A DNA stretch of 64,000 nucleotides from Bacteroidota bacterium (GTDB lineage: Bacteria > Bacteroidota > Bacteroidia > NS11-12g > UBA955), in assembly GCA_963169345.1 (NCBI GenBank), contig CAUJCT010000053.1, positions 124,001-188,000 of the forward strand. The letters run 5' to 3'. Under the pieces are notes generated by a model. The model had not been told where the DNA came from and ran no database searches. It saw only the letters and a list, made by a program, of their open reading frames with translations. Positions 34,657-43,459 of this stretch are shown in pieces. Within the stretch, counting starts at the first letter, position 1. The number at the start of each line of letters is the position of its first letter. The translations under genes and the position numbers were made by a program.

Positions 34657-35811
34657 ATGCTCCCTTCTAAAAAGACAATAGGAATAATTGGCGGTGGACA
34701 ATTGGGCAAAATGCTTATGGAAGCCGGTAAGCCCTGGAACCTAAAATATCACATTCTCGATGTTGCCGATGCACCAGCTTCTTCATTGGCTGAAAAACAT
34801 CTGGTTGGAGGATTGATGGATGCTGATAAAATCAAAGAACTGGCCGAAAACTGTGATGTACTTACATACGAAATAGAGCACATTCATCTAGATGCTTTAC
34901 TGGAACTTGAAGCTGCCGGAAAGACTATTATACCTTCTCCTAAAATTCTGGAAATAATTCAGGATAAAGGTTTGCAAAAACTTTTTTTCAAACACCAAAA
35001 TATTCCAACTACCGATTTTGAACTTGCCGAAAATCAAACTGAATGGGCTGAAAAGCTGATTAAACTAAAAGGCGATAAAGTAGCTGCTAAATTAAGAAAA
35101 GGCGGTTATGATGGAAAAGGTGTTGAACTGGTGGATAAGAAAGTCATGCTGGAGCAATACAATCAAATTCCATTTTCAGAGCCAGTTGTTCTCGAAGAAT
35201 TCGTTGGCAATGCAATTGAATTATCGGTCATAGTAGCTCGCAATTCAAAAGGTGAGATGACTACTTTCCCAACAGTTGAAATGGAGTTTGACCCTAAAGC
35301 CAATTTAGTCGAGTTTTTATTCGCGCCTGCGTCCATAAGCCATGAAATTGATGAAAAAGCCAAACGTATAGCTATGGAATGCATATTTAAATTACAAGGA
35401 ATTGGTGTTTTCGCAGTTGAAATGTTTCTGAATTCAAAAGGAGAAATATTTGTGAATGAAATTGCACCTCGTCCTCATAACAGCGGGCACCATACTATTG
35501 AAGCTTGTTATACATCTCAATACGAGCAATTAAATAGAATTCTTTTAGATATGCCACTTGGTGATACAAGTTTAATTAGTCCGGCTGCCATGCTCAATTT
35601 ACTTGGAGCAGAAAATGTTAATGGGCCTTATGAAATCACTGGATTAGAAACAATTTTGGCTATTCCAGGCGTCTATATTCATCTTTACAATAAAGCAACT
35701 ACCAAGCCCAAGCGCAAAATGGGACATATCACGGTTTTAGGTAACACTTTGGATGAAGTTAAAAAGAAAGCTGCTACCATCAAGCAGGTGCAAGGTATGA
35801 AGCAACTATAA
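34657..35811 (+). CDS. purK: N5-carboxyaminoimidazole ribonucleotide synthase
   Basis: A 384-residue ATP-grasp enzyme. The N-terminal IGIIGGGQLGKML Rossmann segment, the central ATP-binding segment KLRKGGYDGKGV, VVLEEFV, and the catalytic-metal region VNEIAPRPHNSGHHT are all present. PurK uses ATP and bicarbonate to carboxylate AIR, giving N5-CAIR for PurE in purine synthesis. A TATTTTTG at 34639-34646 lies 10 bases before the ATG and may give an own short-leader transcript. purE follows after 74 bases with its own -7 elements. Confidence 0.95.
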   Translation: MLPSKKTIGIIGGGQLGKMLMEAGKPWNLKYHILDVADAPASSLAEKHLVGGLMDADKIKELAENCDVLTYEIEHIHLDALLELEAAGKTIIPSPKILEIIQDKGLQKLFFKHQNIPTTDFELAENQTEWAEKLIKLKGDKVAAKLRKGGYDGKGVELVDKKVMLEQYNQIPFSEPVVLEEFVGNAIELSVIVARNSKGEMTTFPTVEMEFDPKANLVEFLFAPASISHEIDEKAKRIAMECIFKLQGIGVFAVEMFLNSKGEIFVNEIAPRPHNSGHHTIEACYTSQYEQLNRILLDMPLGDTSLISPAAMLNLLGAENVNGPYEITGLETILAIPGVYIHLYNKATTKPKRKMGHITVLGNTLDEVKKKAATIKQVQGMKQL

Positions 35812-35857
35812 ATACAGATATTTGAAAGACAAATTTTATTTTTGAATTTGGCTAAAG

Positions 35858-35865
35858 TATCTTTG
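35858..35865 (+). promoter_or_regulatory. -7 element upstream of purE
   Basis: TATCTTTG ends 20 bases before the purE ATG; a second match (TATTTTTG, 35837-35844) lies just upstream. A -33 element is not clear for either. Confidence 0.35.
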
Positions 35866-35885
35866 ACAACTCAATTTAAAAAATC

Positions 35886-36398
35886 ATGAAAGATGTCCTA
35901 ATAATCATGGGTTCAGACAGCGACCTTCCAATAATGAAAGAAGCTGCCGCAGTCTTAGAAACCCTTGGTATAGATTACACAATTACAATCGTAAGTGCCC
36001 ACCGCACCCCAAAAAGAATGTATGATGTTGCTGAATCTGCAAGAGCCAATGGATACAAATGTATTATAGCCGGTGCCGGAGGTGCTGCACATTTACCTGG
36101 TATGACTGCCAGCATCACTGATCTTCCAGTGATTGGTGTACCCGTTAAATCTTCCAACCTATCTGGTGTAGATTCTATGTATAGCATTGTCCAAATGCCT
36201 CCTGGCATCCCTGTTGGTACTATGGCTATCGATGGCGCCAAAAATGCAGGCTTATATGCTGCTAAAATCGTAGCGCTCACCAAGCCCGAAGTTTGGAAAG
36301 AACTCAGTAAGTTCACAAAAAATATGGAACAAACTGTTTTGGAAAAAGCATCTGACCTTGAAAGTAAAGGTTTTAAAAAATATCTGGATAAACAATGA
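35886..36398 (+). CDS. purE: N5-carboxyaminoimidazole ribonucleotide mutase
   Basis: A 170-residue PurE. The substrate-binding GSDSDLP motif, VSAHRTPKRM with the catalytic His, AGAGGAAHLPG and the C-terminal NAGLYAAKI are intact. It converts N5-CAIR to CAIR, the step after PurK. The purE stop overlaps the ATG of the DUF3109 gene by 4 bases (ATGA), so the two are translationally coupled. Confidence 0.95.
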   Translation: MKDVLIIMGSDSDLPIMKEAAAVLETLGIDYTITIVSAHRTPKRMYDVAESARANGYKCIIAGAGGAAHLPGMTASITDLPVIGVPVKSSNLSGVDSMYSIVQMPPGIPVGTMAIDGAKNAGLYAAKIVALTKPEVWKELSKFTKNMEQTVLEKASDLESKGFKKYLDKQ

Positions 36399-36976
36399 TC
36401 ATTGAACACGGCAATACCCTGATTTCTGATGAAGTTCTGCTATCCAGATTTGTTTGTGATCTTGATAGCTGTAAGGGTGCATGCTGTGTGGAAGGTGACA
36501 GAGGTGCTCCTTTAGACCTCGAAGATATTGAAGCTATTCAAAAAAATATTGAGCAAATTAAACCCTTCATGACCCGCAAAGGTCTTGAATTACTCAAGTT
36601 CGAAGGATTTCATGAAGGATTAGATGAGGATGATATTGCAACTACTTGTTTGCCAACCGGAGAATGTGTATTTGCATACAGAGAGAATGGCATTTTGGGT
36701 TGCGCAATTGAAAAAGCCTACAAAGCAGGAAAGATTGATTACTATAAACCAATCAGTTGCCATTTGTACCCTATTCGATTAGGGCGCATTGGCGATAAGG
36801 AATCCATTAATTATCATCAGTGGAACATTTGTAAAGCTGCCTGTGCTCTTGGCAACAAATTAAATGTTCCTGTTTTTCGCTTTCTAAAAGAACCACTGAT
36901 TAGGAAGTATGGCCAGGAATGGTTCGATGAACTGGAATTGATTTACAAAGAATATCTAAATCAACTTAAGGACTAG
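36395..36976 (+). CDS. DUF3109 cysteine-rich protein
   Basis: A 193-residue protein of the DUF3109 type. Cysteines cluster as CDLDSCKGACC at residues 21-31, then TTCLPTGEC, GCAIEK, SCHLYP and CKAAC, with intervening conserved acidic residues; this resembles the CxxxC-type iron/zinc-chelating families. It is soluble and cytoplasmic. The function is not known; a metal- or cluster-binding role is an inference. Coupled to purE by ATGA and followed after 17 bases by the SprT-like gene. Confidence 0.85.
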   Translation: MIIEHGNTLISDEVLLSRFVCDLDSCKGACCVEGDRGAPLDLEDIEAIQKNIEQIKPFMTRKGLELLKFEGFHEGLDEDDIATTCLPTGECVFAYRENGILGCAIEKAYKAGKIDYYKPISCHLYPIRLGRIGDKESINYHQWNICKAACALGNKLNVPVFRFLKEPLIRKYGQEWFDELELIYKEYLNQLKD

Positions 36977-36993
36977 ATTTAAAGAGTTTTTTA

Positions 36994-37623
36994 GTGACAA
37001 AAGCTGAGCTGGCAGAAAAAATAAAAAAATTTGTGCCTCATGGGACTGAAACCTATGTGGTAGATTTGCTTGCACAATACAAAATTCAACTTAAACTCAA
37101 TAAACCAAGAAGCAGTAAATTCGGTGATTATCGTTCACCTGGTCCGGACAGTAAATACCATCGTATCACAGTAAATAAAGATTTAAATCCTTATTCGTTT
37201 TTAATCACGTTTCTTCATGAAGTTGCTCACCTGACAGCTTTTGAAAAATTCAAACATACCATCGACCCTCACGGAAAAGAATGGAAATCTGAATTTAAGG
37301 TTATTCTTCAACCTGTTGTGAAAGAGCACTTGCTTCCGGATGACATTCTAATTGCAGTTAAAAAATACATGCACGACCCCGCAGCAAGCAGTTGTTCTGA
37401 CGCTCATCTCATGAAGGTGTTGAGTAAATATGATTTTGACAATAAAAAATTATTGGAACAGATACCTTTAGGTGCAACATTTAAATTAGATTCGGGAAGG
37501 ATATTTGTTAAGGGTAAAAAACTTAGAAGCTGGTATTTGTGTCATGAATTACCAAGCAAAAAAGAATACAAAGTAAGTGGAATTAGTAAAGTGGAAGTGA
37601 TTGAATCGATTCATCCATTATAA
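36994..37623 (+). CDS. SprT-like zinc metalloprotease-domain protein
   Basis: A 209-residue protein with a SprT-like domain: HEVAH at residues 75-79 in FLHEVAHLTAFEKF, then the third-ligand candidate in KHTIDPHGKEWKSEF. The C-terminal part lacks the CxxC zinc ribbon of many SprT proteins but keeps YLCHELP. The family is related to Spartan proteases that act on DNA-protein crosslinks, though bacterial members are poorly studied. The start is GTG (36994-36996), 17 bases after DUF3109. The stop overlaps the stop of the PspC-like gene on the other strand. Confidence 0.8.
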   Translation: MTKAELAEKIKKFVPHGTETYVVDLLAQYKIQLKLNKPRSSKFGDYRSPGPDSKYHRITVNKDLNPYSFLITFLHEVAHLTAFEKFKHTIDPHGKEWKSEFKVILQPVVKEHLLPDDILIAVKKYMHDPAASSCSDAHLMKVLSKYDFDNKKLLEQIPLGATFKLDSGRIFVKGKKLRSWYLCHELPSKKEYKVSGISKVEVIESIHPL

Positions 37624-37836
37624 GTCCCAGACTGCTGTCCGTTTTTCTCTGGCATATCTCCTCATATTCATCCAGAATGCCAGAATCATGTACACTATTA
37701 CCGGTGAACCTAAAGTGAGAAAACTGGTATAAACAAAGAACAATCGTATTCTTTTTGTACTTAAACCTATCTTCTCTCCTATCTTGGTGCAAACACCATA
37801 AGCTGTCTGTTCAATTAAAGATTTGAAGATTTGCAT
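37618..37836 (-). CDS. PspC-domain small membrane protein
   Basis: A 72-residue protein with one PspC-type domain: the segment AYGVCTKIGEKIGLSTKRIRL followed by one long hydrophobic helix (FFVYTSFLTLGSPVIVYMILAF) split here by Gly-Ser. PspC proteins sit in the inner membrane and take part in envelope-stress sensing in enterobacteria; in Bacteroidota the role of these short forms is unknown. A full promoter lies directly upstream (37844-37874), placing the transcription start within a few bases of the ATG. The gene ends inside the SprT-like stop codon. Confidence 0.75.
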   Translation of the reverse strand: MQIFKSLIEQTAYGVCTKIGEKIGLSTKRIRLFFVYTSFLTLGSPVIVYMILAFWMNMRRYAREKRTAVWDL

Positions 37837-37843
37837 AATAATT

Positions 37844-37874
37844 CAAAAATAAGACCTTAAATTTAAGTTTTCAA
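37844..37874 (-). promoter_or_regulatory. Bacteroidota promoter of PspC-like gene
   Basis: Minus-strand TTG (37874-37872), 20 bases, then TATTTTTG (37851-37844). It overlaps the stop codon region of the upstream gene and ends 7 bases before the ATG at 37836, implying a near-leaderless transcript. Confidence 0.5.
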
Positions 37875-39119
37875 CTTTTTTTTCTTCGCACTTGGAAATA
37901 AGATATTGTTCAATATCAACCTGTAACCCGGACTATTGGGAAACAAAGCCAAATTTGTAGGTGGCTCCTCTATAAAATGCTGATAATCCTCCGGATCATG
38001 ACCACCATAAAACGTCCAAGTTCCTTTACCCATTGAACCATGGATATAACGTGCTTCTTCCAGCGATTTATTTTCACCCATTATCAGCACTTCACTCTTT
38101 ATCTGACCTTTTCTGAAAGCAGTTGTCTGACCCATAAAACCTTTTATAGTTTGAGTATGGTTTTGACACAACATTGTAGGAACAACATCCCACTTTGCAC
38201 TAAAGTCAAACAAGGTAAAATAATCGGTATTTTCTGAAACCATCTGGTGGCCAATCGTATTATCTATACTGGCATGCTCGTATGCATAAGGACTGGTTTC
38301 CAATTTGAAATTCTTAAATGCAAAACAATTGTCATAATTCAATTTACTTTGAGCATCGGGATCCATTCCATCTCCATCAAACATGCTTTCGCAAATATCC
38401 ACTCCATCAGCTGCTAAAGCTATATCATAAGTATCTGTGGCACTGCACATGGCAAATAAAAAACCGCCACCCAATACAAAATCACGTATCTTTTTTGATA
38501 CTGCTAATTTCATTTGAGATACTTTTTTGTAACCATGTTTTGCCGCACAAGATTCATTTTCTTTCACTTCTTCTATATACCATGGCGCATTTTTATATGC
38601 ACTCCAAAATTTACCATATTGGCCGGTAAAGTCTTCATGGTGCAAATGCAACCAATCATACAACAATAGTTTGTCTTCCAAAACCTCATCGTCAAACACT
38701 TTATCGTAGGGGATTTCTGCATATTCTAATACCATGGTTACTGCATCATCCCATGGTTGTTTGTTCTTTGGAGTATAAACAGCAATCTTTGGAGCTTTGA
38801 GTAATTTAACACTTTCCATATTAGCCTCAGGATTGGCAATTTCAACTTGTATAGAATTAGCGGCTGCTTCGGTGATTACTTCATATCCTATTCCTCTGAT
38901 TTTACATTCATTCTCATAACTAACATCAAAATTGAATAAAAAACTTCCTCCATTGTAATTCAAAAGCCAATCAACTTCTCCACCTTTACTTAGTACCCAG
39001 TATGCGATACCATAAGACTTCAAATGATCTTTCTGACCTTCACCCATGCCTATAATTATCTGTAAGGCGTTTAGTCTTCCAAACAGTAATAAAGTCAAGA
39101 TAAGAAATAGACGTTTCAT
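37863..39119 (-). CDS. Secreted protein with class I amidotransferase-like fold
   Basis: A 418-residue exported protein with a signal peptide (LTLLLFGRLNA). The mature part contains GGGFLFAMCSATDTYD, a nucleophile-elbow-like Cys225 in a Gly-rich turn, and later YGGHDPEDYQHF; the layout resembles class I glutamine-amidotransferase or DJ-1/ThuA-like folds. Proteins of this family in Bacteroidota are often labelled asparagine synthetase B, which I do not support since no such domain is visible. Function unknown. The start at 39119 shares its A with the crcB stop (TAATG), which chooses it over the ATG 12 bases upstream and makes it the last gene of the DUF1573-rfbD-crcB operon. Confidence 0.7.
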   Translation of the reverse strand: MKRLFLILTLLLFGRLNALQIIIGMGEGQKDHLKSYGIAYWVLSKGGEVDWLLNYNGGSFLFNFDVSYENECKIRGIGYEVITEAAANSIQVEIANPEANMESVKLLKAPKIAVYTPKNKQPWDDAVTMVLEYAEIPYDKVFDDEVLEDKLLLYDWLHLHHEDFTGQYGKFWSAYKNAPWYIEEVKENESCAAKHGYKKVSQMKLAVSKKIRDFVLGGGFLFAMCSATDTYDIALAADGVDICESMFDGDGMDPDAQSKLNYDNCFAFKNFKLETSPYAYEHASIDNTIGHQMVSENTDYFTLFDFSAKWDVVPTMLCQNHTQTIKGFMGQTTAFRKGQIKSEVLIMGENKSLEEARYIHGSMGKGTWTFYGGHDPEDYQHFIEEPPTNLALFPNSPGYRLILNNILFPSAKKKKLKT

Positions 39120-39478
39120 TATTTTATCCAATTATAGCCTATTGCACATAAGCCCAATCCAACAAAGTTACTTAATCCAATATACAATAACGCAGTCATA
39201 GTTTGATTATTTTTCATTAATTGATAAAATTCCAATCCAAACGATGAAAAAGTTGTAAAGCCACCTAATATTCCAACCATTAAAAATAATTTATATACTT
39301 CACTCCAGTTATTTTTTTCGGATAACCCCGCGATTAAACCTATTACTAAACAACCTGCCACATTAACTATGAATGTAGATAGCGGAAAACCACTATTCGA
39401 CTTACCTATAGCTAAAGACAAGGCATATCTTAAACTTGCTCCAATGCCTCCACCTAAAAACACATAAAGCCAATTCAT
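39119..39478 (-). CDS. crcB: Fluoride channel CrcB/FluC
   Basis: A 119-residue membrane protein with four helices. Fluc signatures are present: GGGIGASLRYAL at the N-terminus, TFIVNVAGC with the conserved Asn, and GGFTTFSSFGLE holding the Phe and Ser/Thr of the fluoride path. Dimers export fluoride. No fluoride riboswitch is seen at the operon start. It overlaps rfbD upstream by 4 bases and the amidotransferase-like gene downstream by 1 base, so it is embedded in an operon of different functions. Confidence 0.92.
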   Translation of the reverse strand: MNWLYVFLGGGIGASLRYALSLAIGKSNSGFPLSTFIVNVAGCLVIGLIAGLSEKNNWSEVYKLFLMVGILGGFTTFSSFGLEFYQLMKNNQTMTALLYIGLSNFVGLGLCAIGYNWIK

Positions 39479-40386
39479 CTTTGGGCTCTTGACAATTGTT
39501 GCTTTACAATTTCCAATCCCTCCTCAAAAGAGTGAGGTTCGTACCCAAGCTCTTTTCTCGCTTTCTCAATAATAAAACCAGTAACAGGCGGGCGTTTGGC
39601 AGGTTGATTTAATGTGCTTGAATCACTTCGCGATAATCCCGATTTGTCCAATTGATAATAGTCTGCAATTCTATCAACCAATTCATATATACTCATAAAA
39701 TCCTTTCCGGAAATATTAAAGGTACCCAATGCAACTTTATCTTCGGCTAAATAACAACCCATTGCTAAATCTTCAGCCAAAGTTGGTGTTCTGAATTGAT
39801 CATCAACCACTTTAATCTGCTGCCCTTTTTCTAATGCACCTTTAGCCCAAAGCACAATGTTAGACCTGCTCATATCATTTACAACTCCAAAGACCAGAAC
39901 AGTTCTCAATATCGCCCATCTTCCTGCCTTTTCTTTAACTAAATTTTCCCCTTTAAGCTTAGAATTACCATAATAACTTAAAGGATTAGCAGGTTCTTCT
40001 TCATCCACCGGACCATGAGTGCCGTCAAATATAAAATCTGTTGAAAGATGCACCATGTGCGTTCCGTGTAGTTTACAAGCGTCTGCCAATAAACCAACTG
40101 CAGTCACATTTAATCTATCACAAGATTCATGATCAGTTTCACAGGCATCTACATTGGTCATAGCGGCAGTATGAATTAGGGTATCAGGTTGGTATTTGGC
40201 AAATACCATTTCTACATTCTCAGAATCTGAAATATCAAGTTCTGAATATTCAATTTTATCTCTCATGGGATGCCTGCATGGTCCAATCCCAGTGGCTATG
40301 ATCTTTTTATCAGATTTCGTTAGATACAAATCTATGAGTTTCTGACCGAGCAAACCATTGGCTCCGGTAATCATCACTTTCTTCAT
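39475..40386 (-). CDS. RfbD-like sugar-nucleotide reductase (SDR)
   Basis: A 303-residue extended SDR. The NAD(P) motif is GANGLLGQKL at the N-terminus; HLSTDFIFDG supplies the catalytic Thr region and YYGNSKLKGE the YxxxK pair. The overall layout and the C-terminal PAKRPPVTGF point to dTDP-4-dehydrorhamnose reductases (RfbD/RmlD), which make dTDP-L-rhamnose, but no other rml genes are nearby, so the substrate is uncertain. The start overlaps the DUF1573 stop and its stop overlaps the crcB start, each by 4 bases. Confidence 0.85.
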   Translation of the reverse strand: MKKVMITGANGLLGQKLIDLYLTKSDKKIIATGIGPCRHPMRDKIEYSELDISDSENVEMVFAKYQPDTLIHTAAMTNVDACETDHESCDRLNVTAVGLLADACKLHGTHMVHLSTDFIFDGTHGPVDEEEPANPLSYYGNSKLKGENLVKEKAGRWAILRTVLVFGVVNDMSRSNIVLWAKGALEKGQQIKVVDDQFRTPTLAEDLAMGCYLAEDKVALGTFNISGKDFMSIYELVDRIADYYQLDKSGLSRSDSSTLNQPAKRPPVTGFIIEKARKELGYEPHSFEEGLEIVKQQLSRAQR

Positions 40387-40895
40387 TGCTGAGCCTCCCT
40401 TTTTTTCTTTCTGGCTTCTCGCTTCTGTTTGCGTTTTTCTTTTTTACTCATTTTTTTATCGGTATCCTGTGTACTTTTCTTGTAGGCTTCAACTTCTTTT
40501 AAAAATTGTTCATTGACAACCTTTACTTTAAATCGGGCATATCGCTCCTTTCCATTATTAATGATGATTACTTCTTTTACCATCTCGTGGCCAGCAAAAC
40601 CTTTACTGTTAAAAACTACTCTCACATAGCCTCTGCCTCCGGGCTTTATTGGGCCTTGTGTATAAGAAGGATGAGTGCATCCACAAGCAGGCCAGGCTTG
40701 TTTAATAATCAAATCACTTTGACCAACATTTGTAAACCAGAATTGATAGATAACAGAATCCCCATCTGCAACAACTCCGAAATCTGCTGTGTCAACATCA
40801 AACTTCAGATTAGGCGTCCCTCCGGTATCCGTTTGAGCCTTCAAATGGAGTGTAAAAATCAACAGCCCTAGAAAAAATAGGCGTTTATCGAACAT
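40383..40895 (-). CDS. DUF1573 exported protein
   Basis: A 170-residue exported protein. After a signal peptide (LLIFTLHLKAQ) comes one DUF1573 Ig-like domain: FGVVADGDSVIYQFWFTNVG, then the signature PACGCTHPSY and IKPGGRGYVRVVF. The last 30 residues are a run of Lys, Arg and Glu, unusual for the family. DUF1573 proteins are common in the Bacteroidota periplasm with unknown function; the fold resembles MSP/ASH domains. First gene of the four-gene operon to 37863 and divergent from the M13 peptidase. Confidence 0.85.
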   Translation of the reverse strand: MFDKRLFFLGLLIFTLHLKAQTDTGGTPNLKFDVDTADFGVVADGDSVIYQFWFTNVGQSDLIIKQAWPACGCTHPSYTQGPIKPGGRGYVRVVFNSKGFAGHEMVKEVIIINNGKERYARFKVKVVNEQFLKEVEAYKKSTQDTDKKMSKKEKRKQKREARKKKREAQQ

Positions 40896-40934
40896 AAGTT
40901 ACGAAATTACTTAAAAAATCTTATTCTTGCCACC

Positions 40935-43004
40935 ATGAAACGACTATTTACCAGATTAATGCTATGGACGGCTCCGGCTATTTTGGCTACAGCTTGTTCC
41001 AATTCAGGCAAACAAGCCGAATCTAGCTCTAAAGACAGTACAATGAAGCCTATTCCCGCTTTCGACACCTCTTCTATCGACAAAGCTTTTCGTCCTCAAG
41101 ATGATTTTGACAGTTTTGCCAATGGCAACTGGAAACGCAAAAATCCTATCCCTTCTACTGAAGGTACCTGGGGAGCTTTTGGTATTCTTGACAAAGAAAA
41201 CAGTGAAGTAAAACTCAAAGGTATAATCGAGTCAACTATTCAGTCAAAAGAAAATGCCGCTGGCAGTGATGAACAAAAAATAGCGGATATGTACCGTTCT
41301 TTTATGGATACCACTAAAATTGAAAAACTTGGACTTGCTCCTTTAAAAACATACATCGATCAAATCAATGCTGTAAAAGATCTCAATGAATGGATAAATT
41401 TAAGTGGTGAACTTCAGAAAATCGGCGTCTCTTCAGTTTTGGGTATTTATGTTGATGCCGATGACAGAAACAGCAAAATGAACGCTGTTAAATGGGTTCA
41501 ATCCGGTTTGAGTTTAGGTGAAAAAAGTTACTATTCTGGTAAGGACGAGAGAATGACAATGATTAGACATGAATTTGTCAAACACATTGATAAGATGATG
41601 GCACTTTCTGGCATGAAGGTTATGAATGCTGGTAAAACTTTATTGTCGTTCGAAACTCAATTGGCCTCTACTCAACTAAGTAATGTTGAAATGAGAGACC
41701 CTATCAAAACGTACAATAAAATTGCAATGTCAGAATTGAAGACCCTCGCCAAAAACGTTGATTTCACTTCATTTGCAGCAAAGCAAGGCATTGTTACCGA
41801 TACCATTATTGTACACAATAAAAAGTATTTTACTTCATTAAACTCTTTATTGACCAAAACTCCTATAGAAACCTTAAAATTATACACTTACTATAAATTG
41901 ATTTCCAATTTCTCGACATATTTGCCAAAAGAGATTAAAAATGAGAAATTCAACTTTTATGGCACTATTAAGAGTGGAATTAAAGAACAGAAAAAGAGAG
42001 ATATACAAGCAATTGATATCACTGAAGGTTTAGGTGAAGGAAACATTTTAGGACGACTTTACGTCAAAAAATATTTCCCAGAATCCTCCAAGAAAAAAGT
42101 GGCTGAAATGATTGAAAATGTCAGAGCAGTATATGGTGAAAGAATCGACATGATAACATGGATGAGCGACAGCACCAAAAAGATGGCAAGAAAAAAATTA
42201 GCCAGTTTCACTTATAAAATCGGATACCCTGATAAATGGGATGATTACTCAGCTATAACTGTAAAACCTGACGCACTTATTGAAAATGTTATCAGTAATA
42301 TTTTATGGAGCCATAATAAAATGCTTAAAGATATCGGTAAACCTGTTGATAAATCTCGTTGGTACATGGCACCACAAATGGTTAATGCCTATTATAATCC
42401 ACTCAACAACGAGGTAGTTTTCCCTGCTGGAATTTTGCAGGCTCCTTTCTTTAATCCAAACGCGGATGATGCAGTTAATTACGGCGGAATCATTGCTGTT
42501 ATCGGTCATGAATTCACACATGGTTTCGATGATCAGGGTGCTCAATACGATGACGCCGGAAATTTAAAAAACTGGTGGACAAAACAAGACAATGAGAACT
42601 TCAGCGCTTTAGGGAAAAAATATATAGCTTATTTCAATGCATTTGAAGCAATGCCTGGAGTTCATATCAACGGGGAGCTAACCATCGGTGAAAACATTGC
42701 TGACCTGGGTGGATTAACCTTGGCATATTACGCACTTGTAAGATCAATGAAAGGTAAGGCTGAACCTGCACCAATTGATGGATTCACCTGGCAACAAAGA
42801 TTCTTTTTAAGTTGGGCACAGGTATGGCACAACAACATTAAGGATGAAGAGTTGCGCAATCGTTTGCAAACAGATCCGCATTCACCTGCAAGATACCGCA
42901 TAAACGGACCTTTAAAACACTTACCTGAATTTTATCAGGCTTGGGGTGTTAAGGAAGGAGATAAAATGTGGATTCCTGAAGACCAGCGTGTAAGCATCTG
43001 GTAA
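40935..43004 (+). CDS. M13 family metallopeptidase lipoprotein (PepO/neprilysin type)
   Basis: A 689-residue lipoprotein; the signal ends in ILATAC. The M13 zinc site is complete: HEFTH at 525-529 with Glu586 in GENIADLGG as third ligand, and the usual NAYYNPLNNEVVFPAGIL and HSPARYRINGPL segments that bind substrate. M13 endopeptidases cut short peptides on the amino side of hydrophobic residues; here it is tethered to a membrane in the periplasm or at the surface. The gene is monocistronic and ends in a strong terminator. Confidence 0.93.
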   Translation: MKRLFTRLMLWTAPAILATACSNSGKQAESSSKDSTMKPIPAFDTSSIDKAFRPQDDFDSFANGNWKRKNPIPSTEGTWGAFGILDKENSEVKLKGIIESTIQSKENAAGSDEQKIADMYRSFMDTTKIEKLGLAPLKTYIDQINAVKDLNEWINLSGELQKIGVSSVLGIYVDADDRNSKMNAVKWVQSGLSLGEKSYYSGKDERMTMIRHEFVKHIDKMMALSGMKVMNAGKTLLSFETQLASTQLSNVEMRDPIKTYNKIAMSELKTLAKNVDFTSFAAKQGIVTDTIIVHNKKYFTSLNSLLTKTPIETLKLYTYYKLISNFSTYLPKEIKNEKFNFYGTIKSGIKEQKKRDIQAIDITEGLGEGNILGRLYVKKYFPESSKKKVAEMIENVRAVYGERIDMITWMSDSTKKMARKKLASFTYKIGYPDKWDDYSAITVKPDALIENVISNILWSHNKMLKDIGKPVDKSRWYMAPQMVNAYYNPLNNEVVFPAGILQAPFFNPNADDAVNYGGIIAVIGHEFTHGFDDQGAQYDDAGNLKNWWTKQDNENFSALGKKYIAYFNAFEAMPGVHINGELTIGENIADLGGLTLAYYALVRSMKGKAEPAPIDGFTWQQRFFLSWAQVWHNNIKDEELRNRLQTDPHSPARYRINGPLKHLPEFYQAWGVKEGDKMWIPEDQRVSIW

Positions 43005-43024
43005 GACATTAAAATTCATTTTTT

Positions 43025-43060
43025 AAAAAAACCGCGTATCAATTCATACGCGGTTTTTTT
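43025..43060 (+). terminator. Rho-independent terminator after M13 gene
   Basis: A GC-rich stem (CCGCGTAT with ATACGCGG, loop CAATTC) flanked by A and T runs, 20 bases past the M13 stop. Confidence 0.88.
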
Positions 43061-43186
43061 ATTGATTATTTCGAAGGATTTATATCCGTTTTTAATTTGA
43101 AATTTTCAAGTGCAGTTGTTTGAACTGTGAAATTTTTTTGTTGTAAACGATAAAATATTTTTCAGACGGAATTTGATGGTCTGGAG

Positions 43187-43236
43187 TTTTTTTAATTTCC
43201 AACACCCTGGCAGGGTGTATCAGATTAAAATAATTA
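43187..43236. repeat. 50-bp direct repeat, copy 1, with internal palindrome
   Basis: Seven T, then AATTTCCA, then a near-perfect palindrome ACACCCTGGCAGGGTGT, then ATCAGATTAAAATAATTA. Identical to copy 2 at 43350-43399. Confidence 0.85.
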
Positions 43237-43349
43237 TCTAAATTTTATCCGACTTTTCTATCAAATATCCAAGTCGATATTATTGAAATACCTGAAATTT
43301 CTTTTAGACACAGATGAATTTTTTTTAAATAGAAAATCATCAATTCGAA

Positions 43350-43399
43350 TTTTTTTAATTTCCAACACCCTGGCAGGGTGTATCAGATTAAAATAATTA
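43350..43399. repeat. 50-bp direct repeat, copy 2, with internal palindrome
   Basis: Identical over 50 bases to copy 1; start-to-start distance is 163 bases. The central 8-bp stem could fold in RNA or DNA. Confidence 0.85.
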
Positions 43400-43459
43400 C
43401 TTGTGCAAAATCCCCTGCAAATTTCTCTTTATTATTGTGCACCTTTGTGGAACTCCCGA

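Larger units (their letters stand above)
43061..43459. other. 400-bp gene-free stretch with a repeat pair
   Basis: Between the M13 terminator and radA there is no gene-sized ORF. The stretch holds two perfect copies of a 50-base sequence, listed as repeats, and very T/A-rich spacer. The radA leader begins after the second copy. Confidence 0.7.

Noticed and set aside
35975-36409. 144-residue frame antisense to purE
   Set aside because: It lies inside a fully conserved purE; its composition is a shadow of codon use.
43403-43459. 19-residue N-terminal extension of RadA
   Set aside because: RadA begins at the zinc finger near MSKT; the extension is unlike any RadA start and overlaps the probable leader.
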